Shown piece by piece: positions 1 through 6,754 of a stretch of 9,831 bases of DNA. A program made the translations under genes and the position numbers. The first letter of the stretch is position 1; each line of letters opens with the position of its first letter. Below the pieces are notes generated by a model. That model saw nothing but the letters and a program-made list of their open reading frames with translations, ran no database searches and had not been told where the DNA came from. The stretch lies in assembly GCA_049582065.1 (NCBI GenBank), contig JBAUTF010000198.1:1-9831 (forward strand). The letters are read 5' to 3'. The DNA comes from DATKSS01 sp049582065. Lineage in GTDB: Bacteria > Chloroflexota > Dormibacteria > Dormibacterales > Dormibacteraceae.

Positions 1-1045
1 GGGCATCGAAGACACGGAGGAAGTTCAAATCAGAAGGGATAGCGTCAGCGAAACGCGTCCAAGATTGGCCCGCATCCGACGACTTGTACAGCACATTGTC
101 CTCTACAGCCCACCAGTGCACTGAGTCTTGGTATCCGTAGCTCGGGCCCGTTCCCGCGCGTGTTCCAGCCGGGAGATTTGTGTACGTCCACGACGCGCCC
201 CCATCAAACGAAGCGAGTCCGTAGTTCGCGGTTACGTAGCTGACACTGACCACGACGCCACCACCTGGGAGGATCACGACGTTCGTCGAGTAGTTTTCGG
301 TTCCAGTACGGCCAGGAGGCGTAGGCAGTTGATGTTCTTTCCATGAATGACCGCCGTCTTCCGACGTGTATGCCTTTGGTTGATCGGTACCTTGTGCCCC
401 AGCCCAGACCTCGGACGTGGTGCGGAATGCGACGCGTGCGAGATCGACCGGGGGATCTGGTAGTCGGATCCAAGAATCGCCCGCGTCGATCGTCGCATAT
501 AGGTGTGGTCCCAGATAAGTTGGAGGAGTTGATGCGGAAGTAGCCTCAATCCAGCCCTCCCGGGGACTAGGAAAGATGGGGAGCACAAAGTCCTGAGTCG
601 GGAGCTCGAGAGTTGTCCAACGGATGCCGCCATCCGTCGTCCGGTAGAGCTTCAGTGGTTCTCCTGCAACGACGAATCCGTTGTTCTTGTCGAGCATTTG
701 AAGTGTTCCGATGGTATCGAACACGAAGGTGGTCTGCCCCGCGATTTGCTTCTGCCAGTGCTTGGCGCCGTCTCCAGTCCTGAAGACCCAGAATGGCCCG
801 CTGAGTTTGGTGGGGGACATAGTGCCCGCAACCGCCCAACCCACTGATGGCGTGACAAAGTCGTACGCGAATGCGTTAGCAAGCCCCTGGACCGCCTGAA
901 GATTGGTCGGCTGTGTCGCCGTTTTCGATTGGGATGGGCTGGTCGAGTGCAGATATGCGACTCCTGCCGCAGCAATCACAAGTAGCGATAGCGCGCCGAG
1001 GCCCACGGCCCGCCGTCCCCGTGATGACAGCCTGCTCACGCTCAT
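1..1045 (-). CDS. Secreted Asp-box (BNR-like) beta-propeller protein, 3' end beyond window
   Basis: The frame is open from an ATG at 1045 to the left edge, giving 348 residues without a stop, so the C-terminus is missing. Residues 1-12 are basic and residues 14-32 are a hydrophobic signal anchor, followed by a Ser/Thr/Gln-rich linker (about 34-50). Six Asp-box motifs of the S-x-D-x-G-x-x-W type then follow about every 45 residues: RTGDGAKHW (89-97), RTTDGGIRW (135-143), ATIDAGDSW (184-192), TSEDGGHSW (227-235), SFDGGASW (279-286) and KSSDAGQSW (321-329). This periodicity indicates blades of a propeller, as in sialidase-like, Ycf48-like and vacuolar-sorting-type repeat proteins. No sialidase catalytic Arg triad can be assigned, so an enzymatic role is not claimed. 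An extracytoplasmic binding or scaffold role is likely. AGGTG lies 3 bases before the ATG, a poor site for this start. Confidence 0.85.
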   Translation of the reverse strand, partial: MSVSRLSSRGRRAVGLGALSLLVIAAAGVAYLHSTSPSQSKTATQPTNLQAVQGLANAFAYDFVTPSVGWAVAGTMSPTKLSGPFWVFRTGDGAKHWQKQIAGQTTFVFDTIGTLQMLDKNNGFVVAGEPLKLYRTTDGGIRWTTLELPTQDFVLPIFPSPREGWIEATSASTPPTYLGPHLYATIDAGDSWIRLPDPPVDLARVAFRTTSEVWAGAQGTDQPKAYTSEDGGHSWKEHQLPTPPGRTGTENYSTNVVILPGGGVVVSVSYVTANYGLASFDGGASWTYTNLPAGTRAGTGPSYGYQDSVHWWAVEDNVLYKSSDAGQSWTRFADAIPSDLNFLRVFDA

Positions 1046-1462
1046 GCGCACCTAGTAGAGCACCATCGGGCCGGTCTCCATGTCGTCGATGCGGCCTACA
1101 GGCAAGGCTGGCACCGGGAGCGGCGACACCGGGGCCTATACGGTGGAGCCACGGCCGGTGCTGGGCCGCCGTGGACTCGAACCACGCACCTCCGCATGAG
1201 ATCGGGCTGAGCGCTGTGTTAACTGGCCGTCTTGATCTTCCGGACGCGGTGCGTGCGACGCCGAGTCATGTGGTGCGGGCGAGGCGCGCCGCCGCTTCGC
1301 ACACCGTCAGCACCCGCTGCCCACCGACATTGTCGGCGTGATCGACGTATTGAATTGTCACGTCGCTCGGGAGGGCCGCGGCAATCCAAGCCGGAAGGGA
1401 CGGCCCTTCTGAGTGCCGTCGCGACGTGCGGAAGCTCGTACCAACCGTCAGCCTTCGGGTTC
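1046..1462. other. Gap between minus-strand genes; no confident gene
   Basis: This 417-base stretch holds the tRNA 3'-end fragment at 1162-1194. Otherwise it has only weak coding signs. A minus-strand frame ending at 1266 contains a coding-like, GC3-rich stretch (its end includes VTIQYVDHADNVGGQRVLTV) in an ORF that opens at 1535, inside the neighbouring gene. A short basic peptide (MTRRRTHRVRKIKTAS) overlaps its stop codon and ends just before the tRNA fragment. I recognise neither. They may be the tail of a decayed gene. Confidence 0.4.
1162..1194 (-). other. tRNA 3'-end fragment (T-arm plus acceptor strand), copy 1
   Basis: Read on the minus strand, this contains a perfect T-arm: 5-bp stem CGTGG/CCACG enclosing the loop TTCGAGT. 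It is followed by seven acceptor bases GCGGCCC and discriminator A, then GCA rather than CCA. No matching 5' acceptor strand (GGGCCGC-like) is found in the preceding roughly 100 bases, and no D-arm or pairing anticodon arm can be drawn. It is therefore a 3' fragment, not a complete tRNA gene. Such fragments are typical leftovers of integration of elements that use tRNA 3' ends as attachment sites. That origin is inference. Confidence 0.55.
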
Positions 1463-1924
1463 TTACCCTGTCATGCAGTGGGGTGCCGGATCCATTCCCG
1501 ACGCCCGCCCCGATCCAGTCACGGTGACAGTCCAACTGCCAGCCGAAGCGTAGGCCAGACCCACCACGACGTAGAACGTTCCGGCCGCTTGGTAGTGGAC
1601 CACGCCATGATCCCTTACGCCGTGCTGGGTGATGCCCTGATTCTCAGGCGAGACCTGACAATCGGACATCTGATTGACGGTCAGGTCGAACTCACACTGG
1701 TTGCGGATCATCGGCGAGCAGTCATAAGACCACCCGAGATCCCAGGCGCCGTCCACAGTGAACACTTCAGTCGTCTGACCGCCCGCCCCGCAGCAACTGC
1801 GCAGGTCCACCAGGACCCCGGACCCGCTCTGATGGTAGATATAGATGCCCGCGAGGGTCAGCGCAATCAACGCTCCGAGTGCGCCGAGAGCGATCAGCGG
1901 CAGCCGGCGAGGCCTATCCCGCAT
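1463..1924 (-). CDS. Small membrane-anchored secreted protein, unknown function
   Basis: This 153-residue protein has a basic N-terminus (MRDRPRR), one strong membrane helix at about 10-30, and an extracytoplasmic domain rich in aromatic residues and cysteines (C44, C45, C69, C77, C89, C150). The pattern W-D-L-G-W-S-Y-D-C-S at 61-70 and G-T-F-Y-V-V-V...S-W-T-V-T-V at 115-135 looks like a compact beta-sandwich. I have seen similar patterns in short exported proteins of actinobacteria and Chloroflexota, but I assign no function. There is no lipobox, so it is held by the helix rather than by lipid. The start ATG has no Shine-Dalgarno site, and an in-frame TAA lies upstream. It may be cotranscribed with nothing, since it is flanked by tRNA-end fragments on both sides. 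Confidence 0.7.
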   Translation of the reverse strand: MRDRPRRLPLIALGALGALIALTLAGIYIYHQSGSGVLVDLRSCCGAGGQTTEVFTVDGAWDLGWSYDCSPMIRNQCEFDLTVNQMSDCQVSPENQGITQHGVRDHGVVHYQAAGTFYVVVGLAYASAGSWTVTVTGSGRASGMDPAPHCMTG

Positions 1925-1978
1925 ATCGGGTGGAACGTCATGGAAGTTGGTGGGTTACGAAGGTCCAGAGCGGAGATG

Positions 1979-2013
1979 TGGTGGGCCGCGAAGGACTCGA
2001 ACGATCAACTCCG
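1979..2013 (-). other. tRNA 3'-end-like fragment with encoded CCA, copy 2
   Basis: On the minus strand this reads CGGAGTTG, T-loop TTCGAGT, then GCGGCCC, A and CCA. The core closely matches copy 1 at 1162-1194: identical CGGAG, TTCGAGTCC and GCGGCCCA blocks in the same orientation with one length difference. The T-stem (GATCG/CCTTC) has two mismatches, so it would not fold as a functional tRNA. No 5' half is present. The likely explanation is a decayed or recombinant attachment site. It lies 22 bases from the 27-bp repeat at 2036. Confidence 0.5.
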
Positions 2014-2035
2014 GGGCACTTCCGCTCAGTGTTCT

Positions 2036-2062
2036 GGCGAAGCTGTCAACGAAGCTGTCAAA
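2036..2062 (+). repeat. 27-bp direct repeat, copy A (two tandem 12-bp units)
   Basis: The core is CGAAGCTGTCAA twice in tandem (2038-2049 and 2050-2061), flanked by GG and A. All 27 bases are identical to 3615-3641 in the same orientation, about 1.58 kb away. The two copies bracket the membrane protein/regulator operon. A single extra unit occurs at 7411-7422. The reverse complement of each unit begins TTGACA, which resembles a -35 hexamer, but no convincing -10 follows. Confidence 0.85.
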
Positions 2063-2071
2063 ACCGAGCCC

Positions 2072-2100
2072 TTGCTTTGAGTGCCCAAGTCAGATAGAGT
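2072..2100 (+). promoter_or_regulatory. Candidate promoter of the membrane protein/regulator operon
   Basis: A -35-like TTGCTT (2072-2077) is followed after 17 bases by a -10-like TAGAGT (2095-2100). Transcription would then start near 2107, inside the dyad that overlaps the start codon, leaving a leader of about ten bases. Both hexamers are only partial matches to consensus. Confidence 0.35.
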
Positions 2101-2118
2101 AGTTTGCAAGGCAAACTA
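2100..2118 (+). promoter_or_regulatory. Perfect 8-bp inverted repeat, probable operator
   Basis: TAGTTTGC (2100-2107) and GCAAACTA (2111-2118) form a perfect dyad around AAG. It abuts the candidate -10 and includes the A of the downstream ATG. Its size suits a dimeric winged-helix repressor such as the one encoded by the second gene of the operon, so autoregulation is the natural inference. The spacer plus right arm also supplies a weak AAGG ribosome site. Confidence 0.6.
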
Positions 2119-2780
2119 TGGTCCCTACCTCCGCAAACGACGCTCGCCAGGCGGCTCAGATCGCCGGCCGATTTTCCGATCTTCTGGGCCTGCGCCAGGC
2201 TTTGGGCGGGGTCGGTCTGCTGCTGATGTTTGGCTGGGAGATGACCTTTCCTCTCACGTCGGCAGACATCCGCGCGGCGGGAATCGGAGTCGAGCTGTGG
2301 GGGATTGGCGTGCTGGCCGCAGGCTGCGCCGTCATGATCTTCGCCGTCATCTGGGTCTCGGCGTGGTATCGACGCCGCTATGGCCAGGTGGAGCGAACCC
2401 GCAGTCAAAAGCGGTTGGGAACGGTCGTCGGCGCCAGCGGTGCCCTCGCCTTCCTGATCCCGTTTGAAGTCGACATATTCGGGATGAACTACGGGCACGT
2501 GGCGCCGGTGAATTTCATGGTTTTCGCTCTGGCGCTTTGGATTGTCGGGTACTGGCTTTACCTCGGTCGGTCGTTCTGGCACTACCTCGTTCTTGCGGGC
2601 CTAGGATTTGGTCTCGGCCTCGCTTCGATTGCCGGAATTCCGCCAAATACGTTTGCCTGGCACCTCCGCGAGGCAACCCTCTATCTGGCAATCGCCATGC
2701 TCGCGGGCGGCGTTATCGACCATGTGATCCTGACGAGATCCCTGTCTCGATCTGAGAGTCCGGTTGGCCTCGAGTCTTGA
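2118..2780 (+). CDS. Six-helix membrane protein paired with a winged-helix regulator
   Basis: This 220-residue protein has about six membrane helices at roughly 28-46, 57-82, 101-121, 130-149, 154-174 and 187-205. A charged cytoplasmic loop after helix 2 reads WYRRRYGQVERTRSQKR, a Tyr/Arg-rich pattern often seen in small membrane proteins encoded next to winged-helix regulators. No catalytic or transporter signature is visible. ATG at 2118 is chosen because it follows AAGG by six bases and is embedded in the probable operator. The 3' end overlaps the next gene by 17 bases in another frame, indicating cotranscription and coupling. Function is unknown. A membrane sensor or a target controlled by the partner regulator is possible. 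Confidence 0.75.
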   Translation: MVPTSANDARQAAQIAGRFSDLLGLRQALGGVGLLLMFGWEMTFPLTSADIRAAGIGVELWGIGVLAAGCAVMIFAVIWVSAWYRRRYGQVERTRSQKRLGTVVGASGALAFLIPFEVDIFGMNYGHVAPVNFMVFALALWIVGYWLYLGRSFWHYLVLAGLGFGLGLASIAGIPPNTFAWHLREATLYLAIAMLAGGVIDHVILTRSLSRSESPVGLES

Positions 2781-3105
2781 AGACATAGATCCGCTGGACA
2801 GGCTCGTGCACGAGCCGGCCCGGCTGGTCATCTTGACGGCGCTCGCCTCTTGCGCAAGCGCGGACTTTGTCTTTCTACAACGCGTGACACGGCTGACGAA
2901 CGGCAATCTCTCGGCTCATCTTTCGAAATTGAATGAGGCCGGACTGGTAGGGATCGAGAAGCGTTTCGTCGACAAGAAACCCAATACCCGCGTTGCCATC
3001 ACCGCCAAGGGACGGCATGCGGTCGACCAGCACTGGGCGCGACTGGAGCAGCTGCGGGCGGGCGCGCGTGATCTGGCGCCTCAAACCAGGAAGCCTCGTC
3101 GCTAG
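2764..3105 (+). CDS. Winged-helix transcriptional regulator (ArsR/MarR-like fold, PF13601-type)
   Basis: The protein has 113 residues from a TTG start. Nothing closer than TTG gives a full N-terminus, and the D-x-L-D-R-L-V-H-E-P-A-R-L opening typical of the family begins within ten residues. A recognition region F-L-Q-R-V-T-R-L-T-N-G-N-L-S-A-H-L-S-K-L (37-56) is followed by E-A-G-L-V and a basic wing K-R-F-V-D-K-K-P-N-T-R-V-A-I-T. The C-terminal helix probably dimerises. No metal-binding cysteine box is visible. The gene overlaps the upstream membrane protein gene by 17 bases, so the two form one operon, and the dyad at 2100-2118 is the obvious candidate binding site. A repressor role and autoregulation are inferred. 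Confidence 0.82.
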   Translation: MASSLEDIDPLDRLVHEPARLVILTALASCASADFVFLQRVTRLTNGNLSAHLSKLNEAGLVGIEKRFVDKKPNTRVAITAKGRHAVDQHWARLEQLRAGARDLAPQTRKPRR

Positions 3106-3122
3106 CAGTTCACAACCTGCAG

Positions 3123-3138
3123 GTCGGCCCCAGCCGAC
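3123..3138 (+). terminator. Hairpin after the regulator gene, weak terminator candidate
   Basis: GTCGGC and GCCGAC pair across a CCCA loop, 17 bases after the regulator stop. There is no T-run, so intrinsic termination is uncertain. An overlapping alternative pairing, CAGGT with ACCTG, surrounds it. Confidence 0.25.
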
Positions 3139-3348
3139 AACCTGGTGCACCTTTCGATTCGATCACAAGAGGGCTGGTCGGGGGACGGGACACCATTTGA
3201 ACGATGGTGGCGCCGACGCGCTTTAACCAAAGCGACGAAACGGGGCGACCGTTTAAGACTCCCTGTCTTACTGGCGGGAGGTCAAGGTCCAATATTCGAT
3301 ATGGGAACCGCCGTACATGGGTCACGGCGCTTTACCGGCGTTGCATAA

Positions 3349-3570
3349 GGCCTCAGCCAAGTCTCTGCCATCGAGATACTTCACCCGTACACGTCCGTGG
3401 TTTTCGGCGCGCGACTGAGTGATTGGCGGCCCACAAGCCGAACTGGCAAAGCCGGTCTTGAGCTGGCTCGCTGGGGAACCTACATGTGGTTGGTCGGCGC
3501 CCCGGTTGCCGCCGTGTACATCGCCTTTTTCAGGACATGTCAGAGCGTCTCCGCTGTATTCGGGTTATAA
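3349..3570 (+). pseudogene. Possible fragment of a membrane-protein gene
   Basis: This frame is open between TAA codons at 3346 and 3568. The second half reads like real protein, with ARWGTYMWLVGAPVAAVYIA forming one hydrophobic helix after a basic stretch. There is no clear start: a GTG at 3397 and an ATG at 3484 are the options. I do not recognise the family. It may be a remnant left inside the repeat-bounded segment, or chance. Confidence 0.2.
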
Positions 3571-3614
3571 CGCAGTCGTGTAAGCGCGTCTCCCGAAGTC
3601 TCAACGAGTCTCCC

Positions 3615-3641
3615 GGCGAAGCTGTCAACGAAGCTGTCAAA
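3615..3641 (+). repeat. 27-bp direct repeat, copy B (two tandem 12-bp units)
   Basis: This copy is identical to 2036-2062. Units are at 3617-3628 and 3629-3640. Just upstream, CGAAGTCTCAA (3594-3604) and CGAGTCTCCCGG (3605-3616) look like diverged extra units, so the array here may be four units of about 12 bases, resembling iteron-like or recombinase arm-site arrays. Confidence 0.85.
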
Positions 3642-3714
3642 TCGGAGGGCGCCGTCGTTCCGTAACGCGAACCAAGTGACGGTCCGGGGTCTCCCCATCA
3701 AACTAGCCTGAAAT

Positions 3715-3888
3715 ATGGGCGAGGTTGGCGCGGCGCTTGCCGAGTCGACAATCGAGGCTGCCGAGAATCGGCTCCGCCAACGCTTCCCCGACGATTACCG
3801 CACCTTCCTTAGGTCAAAGAACGGCCTCGATGTTGTGGGCCGCCGCGGAGGGAACCGCTGCAGTGGGGCGCGCAAGGTCGCGAACTAG
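3715..3888 (+). pseudogene. Truncated SUKH (SMI1/KNR4) family protein
   Basis: An ATG at 3715 opens a 57-codon frame. The protein has the conserved N-terminal SUKH pattern: I-E-A-A-E-N-R-L-R-Q-R-F-P-D-D-Y-R-T-F-L (13-32) followed by K-N-G (35-37), where family members have an acidic residue, a short helix, L-P-x-D-Y-x-x-F-L and N-G-G. SUKH domains usually span about 120-150 residues and many act as immunity proteins against polymorphic or nuclease toxins. Here the frame becomes Arg/Gly-rich and stops, so most of the domain is missing. The +1 frame after about 3852 continues (EPLQWGAQGRELGLHDAAGS) to a stop soon after, so a frameshift followed by loss of the 3' part is possible. No toxin gene is adjacent. 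No ribosome site is visible. Confidence 0.6.
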
Positions 3889-3929
3889 GGCTCCATGATG
3901 CGGCCGGCTCCGGCTAGCAAGCCCGATGG

Positions 3930-4477
<548 letters not shown>

Positions 4478-4537
4478 TTCGCAAGAGTAAGAGCAGCAGC
4501 GCGAGCGGGTGAAAATATGCCCATGTCTTTTGAGTTC

Positions 4538-5035
4538 CTAGGCCCGCCCGACGCGCAATGCGTAAAGCAGCTGTGAGTACGCGACCACCGCGACCCCGAA
4601 GCCGATGGCCATCGCGAAGGAGGCGACGTTCTGGGTGTTGCCGAGGAAGACTCGGCCGCTGATAGCGGCTGCCAGCACCGCCGCAAGGCCGAGGCCGGCG
4701 ATCAGCCTCGGAGCCTTATCGGACATTCGAAACGCATGCACGAGCACGACGATCGAGTTGATCACGAGGAGCACCCCGACCAGCACGTGCACGATGAGGA
4801 CCGCCGCCGGGCCCTGGACGACTGGCCACCAGAAGCCGTCGGGCGAAGGGCTGATGGTGACGAAGAGATTGACCGCCACACCAAGCACGAACTGGATGAC
4901 CAGCAGGTAGATCATGCCCAGAACGCTTGCGGGCAGGCGCCGTGCACGCTGGCCGACCACGCGTGTTGTGCCTAGGCCGTCTGCCTCGCGCACAGCGCGC
5001 TCCGGCTCGCGTCGAACTGCAACCGGATTGTTCAT
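4538..5035 (-). CDS. Four-helix membrane protein in operon with the DHA2 exporter
   Basis: The protein has 165 residues. The hydrophilic N-terminus (about 1-37) is followed by four membrane helices at roughly 39-60, 73-97, 105-125 and 131-155. No enzymatic motif is seen. The start at 5035 is fixed by AGGAGG nine bases upstream. A longer in-frame reading from 5128 is rejected because it would run through the tandem repeat coding the exporter's C-terminus. It follows the exporter after 17 bases on the same strand, so it is very likely cotranscribed and under the same MarR control. An accessory membrane role beside the exporter is inferred. Confidence 0.8.
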   Translation of the reverse strand: MNNPVAVRREPERAVREADGLGTTRVVGQRARRLPASVLGMIYLLVIQFVLGVAVNLFVTISPSPDGFWWPVVQGPAAVLIVHVLVGVLLVINSIVVLVHAFRMSDKAPRLIAGLGLAAVLAAAISGRVFLGNTQNVASFAMAIGFGVAVVAYSQLLYALRVGRA

Positions 5036-5044
5036 TGAAACATC

Positions 5045-5050
5045 CCTCCT
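5045..5050 (-). promoter_or_regulatory. Strong ribosome binding site deciding the start at 5035
   Basis: On the minus strand AGGAGG lies nine bases before ATG 5035 and three bases after the exporter's stop codon, which supports reinitiation within one operon transcript. Confidence 0.75.
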
Positions 5051-5052
5051 GA

Positions 5053-6723
5053 CTAAGCCACCGGCCAGGCGCCGGCCGGGTCCGTGGTGGCGCCGGCCGG
5101 GTCCGTGGTGGCGCCAGCCTCTCCCCACGCAGCCGCAGCCGTGGCCGCGTGCCGGCGGATCATGAGGGTGGCGAGTGCGCCGACCAGCAGCACTCCGATG
5201 GGCAGGTAGAGGGTGGACTTCAAGGCGTCGAGGAAGGCGTTCACGAACACGTCATGCGAGATCGACTGCAGCAGCTGGATGACCTGCGCCGGCACGCCCG
5301 GGGGCAGGTGCGTCGCAGCGCCGGTCTGGCCCGCGCCGACCTGGAGCCCGCCCGAGGCTGCGTTCGAGAAGCCGTTGATGAACTGCTGGCGGAACTGCTG
5401 CGGCAGGGCGACGGCGCGGTTGATCGCCTCCGTCTTCAGATTGCTCGCCAGGCTGGACTGGAGCAAGGCGCCAACTGCCGCCGAGCCGATGACGGCGCCC
5501 ATCTGCTGGCTCGTGCTCAGCATGCCCGAGGCAGCGCCTGCCAGCTGCGGCCTGACGTTCTGCATCGCGACCTGGGTCATTGGTGCATAGACCATCCCCA
5601 TGCCAAGCCCGGCGACGATGACGGCAGGCAGGAACGTGTACCAGTGGGAGTCGACTCCCGCGACCGCGATGATCAGGCCCATGCCGGCGGCCAGGAGGAC
5701 AAGCCCGGTCATCAATATGTACTTACCGCCGATGCGGTCGGCCAGCCGGCCGGCATTGGGCGCAGTCACCATCGAGACGAGCGCCATCGGCACGATGGTC
5801 AGTCCCGCCTGGAGCGCGGTCATGCCGAGCACCGACTGCAGGTAGATGACGAAAGGCAGGAACAGACCGAGCATGCCGAACTGCATTGCGGCGGCGACGA
5901 AGTTCGCGGCGCTGAAGTTGCGGCTGCTCGTGAAGAGCGAGAGCGGCAGCAGCGGCTCCTTCTGGAAGCGCTCCCAGACCACGAACAAGACGAGCAGAAC
6001 GACGCCCGCCGCGATCAGCTCCCAGATCGTGACGGGTCCGAAGACCGCGCCCCAGTTCTTGGGCTGGCCTTCGATCAGTCCATATGAGATCGCGAAGATG
6101 CCGGCGCTGGCGAGCAGGACCCCCAGGAGGTCCCACTGGTGGCGCACACCCTGCCGCAGGTCGGGAACGATGATGAAAGTGGCGAGCAGGACTGCGATGC
6201 CGATCGGGACGTTGAGGTAGAAGATCGCGCGCCAGCTGTAGTCGGTGACGAGAAAGCCGCCCAGGGTCGGGCCAGCGACCGACGCGATTCCGCCCACCGC
6301 ACCCCAGACGCCGTATGCGGCGCCCCGCTGCTGGGGCGGGAAGATCTGGGTGATGATGGCCAGGGTCTGTGGCGCCATCAGTGCGCCGCCGACGCCCTGG
6401 ATGACGCGGAAGGCGATCAGCTGCGAGGGATCCTGGGCGAGCCCACAGGCTGCGCTCGCGGCGATGAAGATGACCAGGCCGATCGCAAAGACGTTGCGCT
6501 GCCCGAAGTAGTCACCCAGCCGCCCCGCGGTGATCAGGAGCACCGCATAGACGAGGATGTAGCCGTTGATGACCCAGAGGATCTGGTCGAGTGACGCCTT
6601 GAGCCCGTCGATGATGCTCGGGATCGCGATGTTCACGATCGTGGTGTCGAGTAGGATCATGAAGAACCCGAAGACCAGGACGAGTTCGATCACCCAGGGA
6701 TTCCGTCGCCGTTCGTTGACCAT
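5053..6723 (-). CDS. DHA2-family (EmrB/QacA-type) 14-helix drug:H+ antiporter
   Basis: This 556-residue major facilitator superfamily exporter has the length and layout of the 14-helix DHA2 group. Visible signatures are L-D-T-T-I-V-N-I-A-I-P-S-I in helix 1 (25-37, acidic D26), motif A G-R-L-G-D-Y-F-G-Q-R (67-76), motif B R-V-I-Q-G-V-G-G-A with R106, and antiporter motif C G-P-T-L-G-G (151-156). A long extracytoplasmic Gln/Ala/Gly-rich loop lies before the last helix, as in actinobacterial relatives. The predicted role is proton-driven export of drugs or dyes from the inner membrane; the substrate cannot be read from sequence. AGGAGG lies eight bases before the ATG. The gene is divergent from the MarR gene and is followed by a four-helix protein. 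The extreme C-terminus contains a duplicated A-T-T-D-P-A-G heptad. Confidence 0.95.
   Translation of the reverse strand: MVNERRRNPWVIELVLVFGFFMILLDTTIVNIAIPSIIDGLKASLDQILWVINGYILVYAVLLITAGRLGDYFGQRNVFAIGLVIFIAASAACGLAQDPSQLIAFRVIQGVGGALMAPQTLAIITQIFPPQQRGAAYGVWGAVGGIASVAGPTLGGFLVTDYSWRAIFYLNVPIGIAVLLATFIIVPDLRQGVRHQWDLLGVLLASAGIFAISYGLIEGQPKNWGAVFGPVTIWELIAAGVVLLVLFVVWERFQKEPLLPLSLFTSSRNFSAANFVAAAMQFGMLGLFLPFVIYLQSVLGMTALQAGLTIVPMALVSMVTAPNAGRLADRIGGKYILMTGLVLLAAGMGLIIAVAGVDSHWYTFLPAVIVAGLGMGMVYAPMTQVAMQNVRPQLAGAASGMLSTSQQMGAVIGSAAVGALLQSSLASNLKTEAINRAVALPQQFRQQFINGFSNAASGGLQVGAGQTGAATHLPPGVPAQVIQLLQSISHDVFVNAFLDALKSTLYLPIGVLLVGALATLMIRRHAATAAAAWGEAGATTDPAGATTDPAGAWPVA
5070..5111. repeat. 21-bp tandem duplication in the exporter's C-terminal codons
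   Basis: Two exact 21-bp units (5070-5090 and 5091-5111) plus a partial CGCC encode A-T-T-D-P-A-G twice in frame near the exporter C-terminus. The unit length is a multiple of three, so the frame is kept. It is probably a slippage product in a dispensable tail. Confidence 0.85.
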
Positions 6724-6731
6724 GGAGACCG

Positions 6732-6737
6732 CCTCCT
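6732..6737 (-). promoter_or_regulatory. Strong ribosome binding site of the exporter gene
   Basis: AGGAGG on the minus strand lies eight bases from ATG 6723. It confirms this start and contrasts with the divergent regulator gene, which has none. Confidence 0.75.
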
Positions 6738-6754
6738 AAAGCTTTGATATTCGG

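Larger units (their letters stand above)
3106..3714. other. 609-base region without a confident gene
   Basis: The region holds the hairpin at 3123-3138, a small TAAGAC/GTCTTA hairpin at 3254-3270, a possible decayed coding fragment (3349-3570) and the second 27-bp repeat (3615-3641). Several open frames exist here on both strands, but none shows recognisable domains or start signals. Confidence 0.5.

Noticed and set aside
1150..1230. Complete tRNA gene on the minus strand
   Set aside because: T-arm and acceptor 3' strand are good, but no complementary 5' acceptor strand, D-arm or paired anticodon arm exists.
1232..2080. Plus-strand open frame of 282 codons
   Set aside because: It is antisense to the signal-anchored protein at 1463-1924 and runs through two tRNA-like regions. 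Its composition is Arg/Ser/His-rich with no domain.
2118..3105. Toxin-antitoxin reading of the membrane protein plus small regulator
   Set aside because: The first protein has six helices and 220 residues, unlike known small membrane toxins, and the second is a typical winged-helix repressor. A regulator/target operon is simpler.
3110..3325. Minus-strand open frame of 71 codons
   Set aside because: No ribosome site, no recognisable family, and Arg/Pro-rich composition. Treated as chance.
3594..3641. CRISPR array
   Set aside because: Units are only about 12 bp, tandem without unique spacers, and no cas gene is present.
5036..5128. Longer start for the four-helix protein downstream of the exporter
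   Set aside because: It would translate the exporter's C-terminal tandem repeat in another frame (Gly/His/Arg repeats), while AGGAGG points clearly to ATG 5035.
5149..6087. Plus-strand open frame of 312 codons
   Set aside because: It is the antisense of the DHA2 exporter, with Asp/Glu/Gln/Arg/His-rich low-complexity composition typical of a GC-rich shadow frame.
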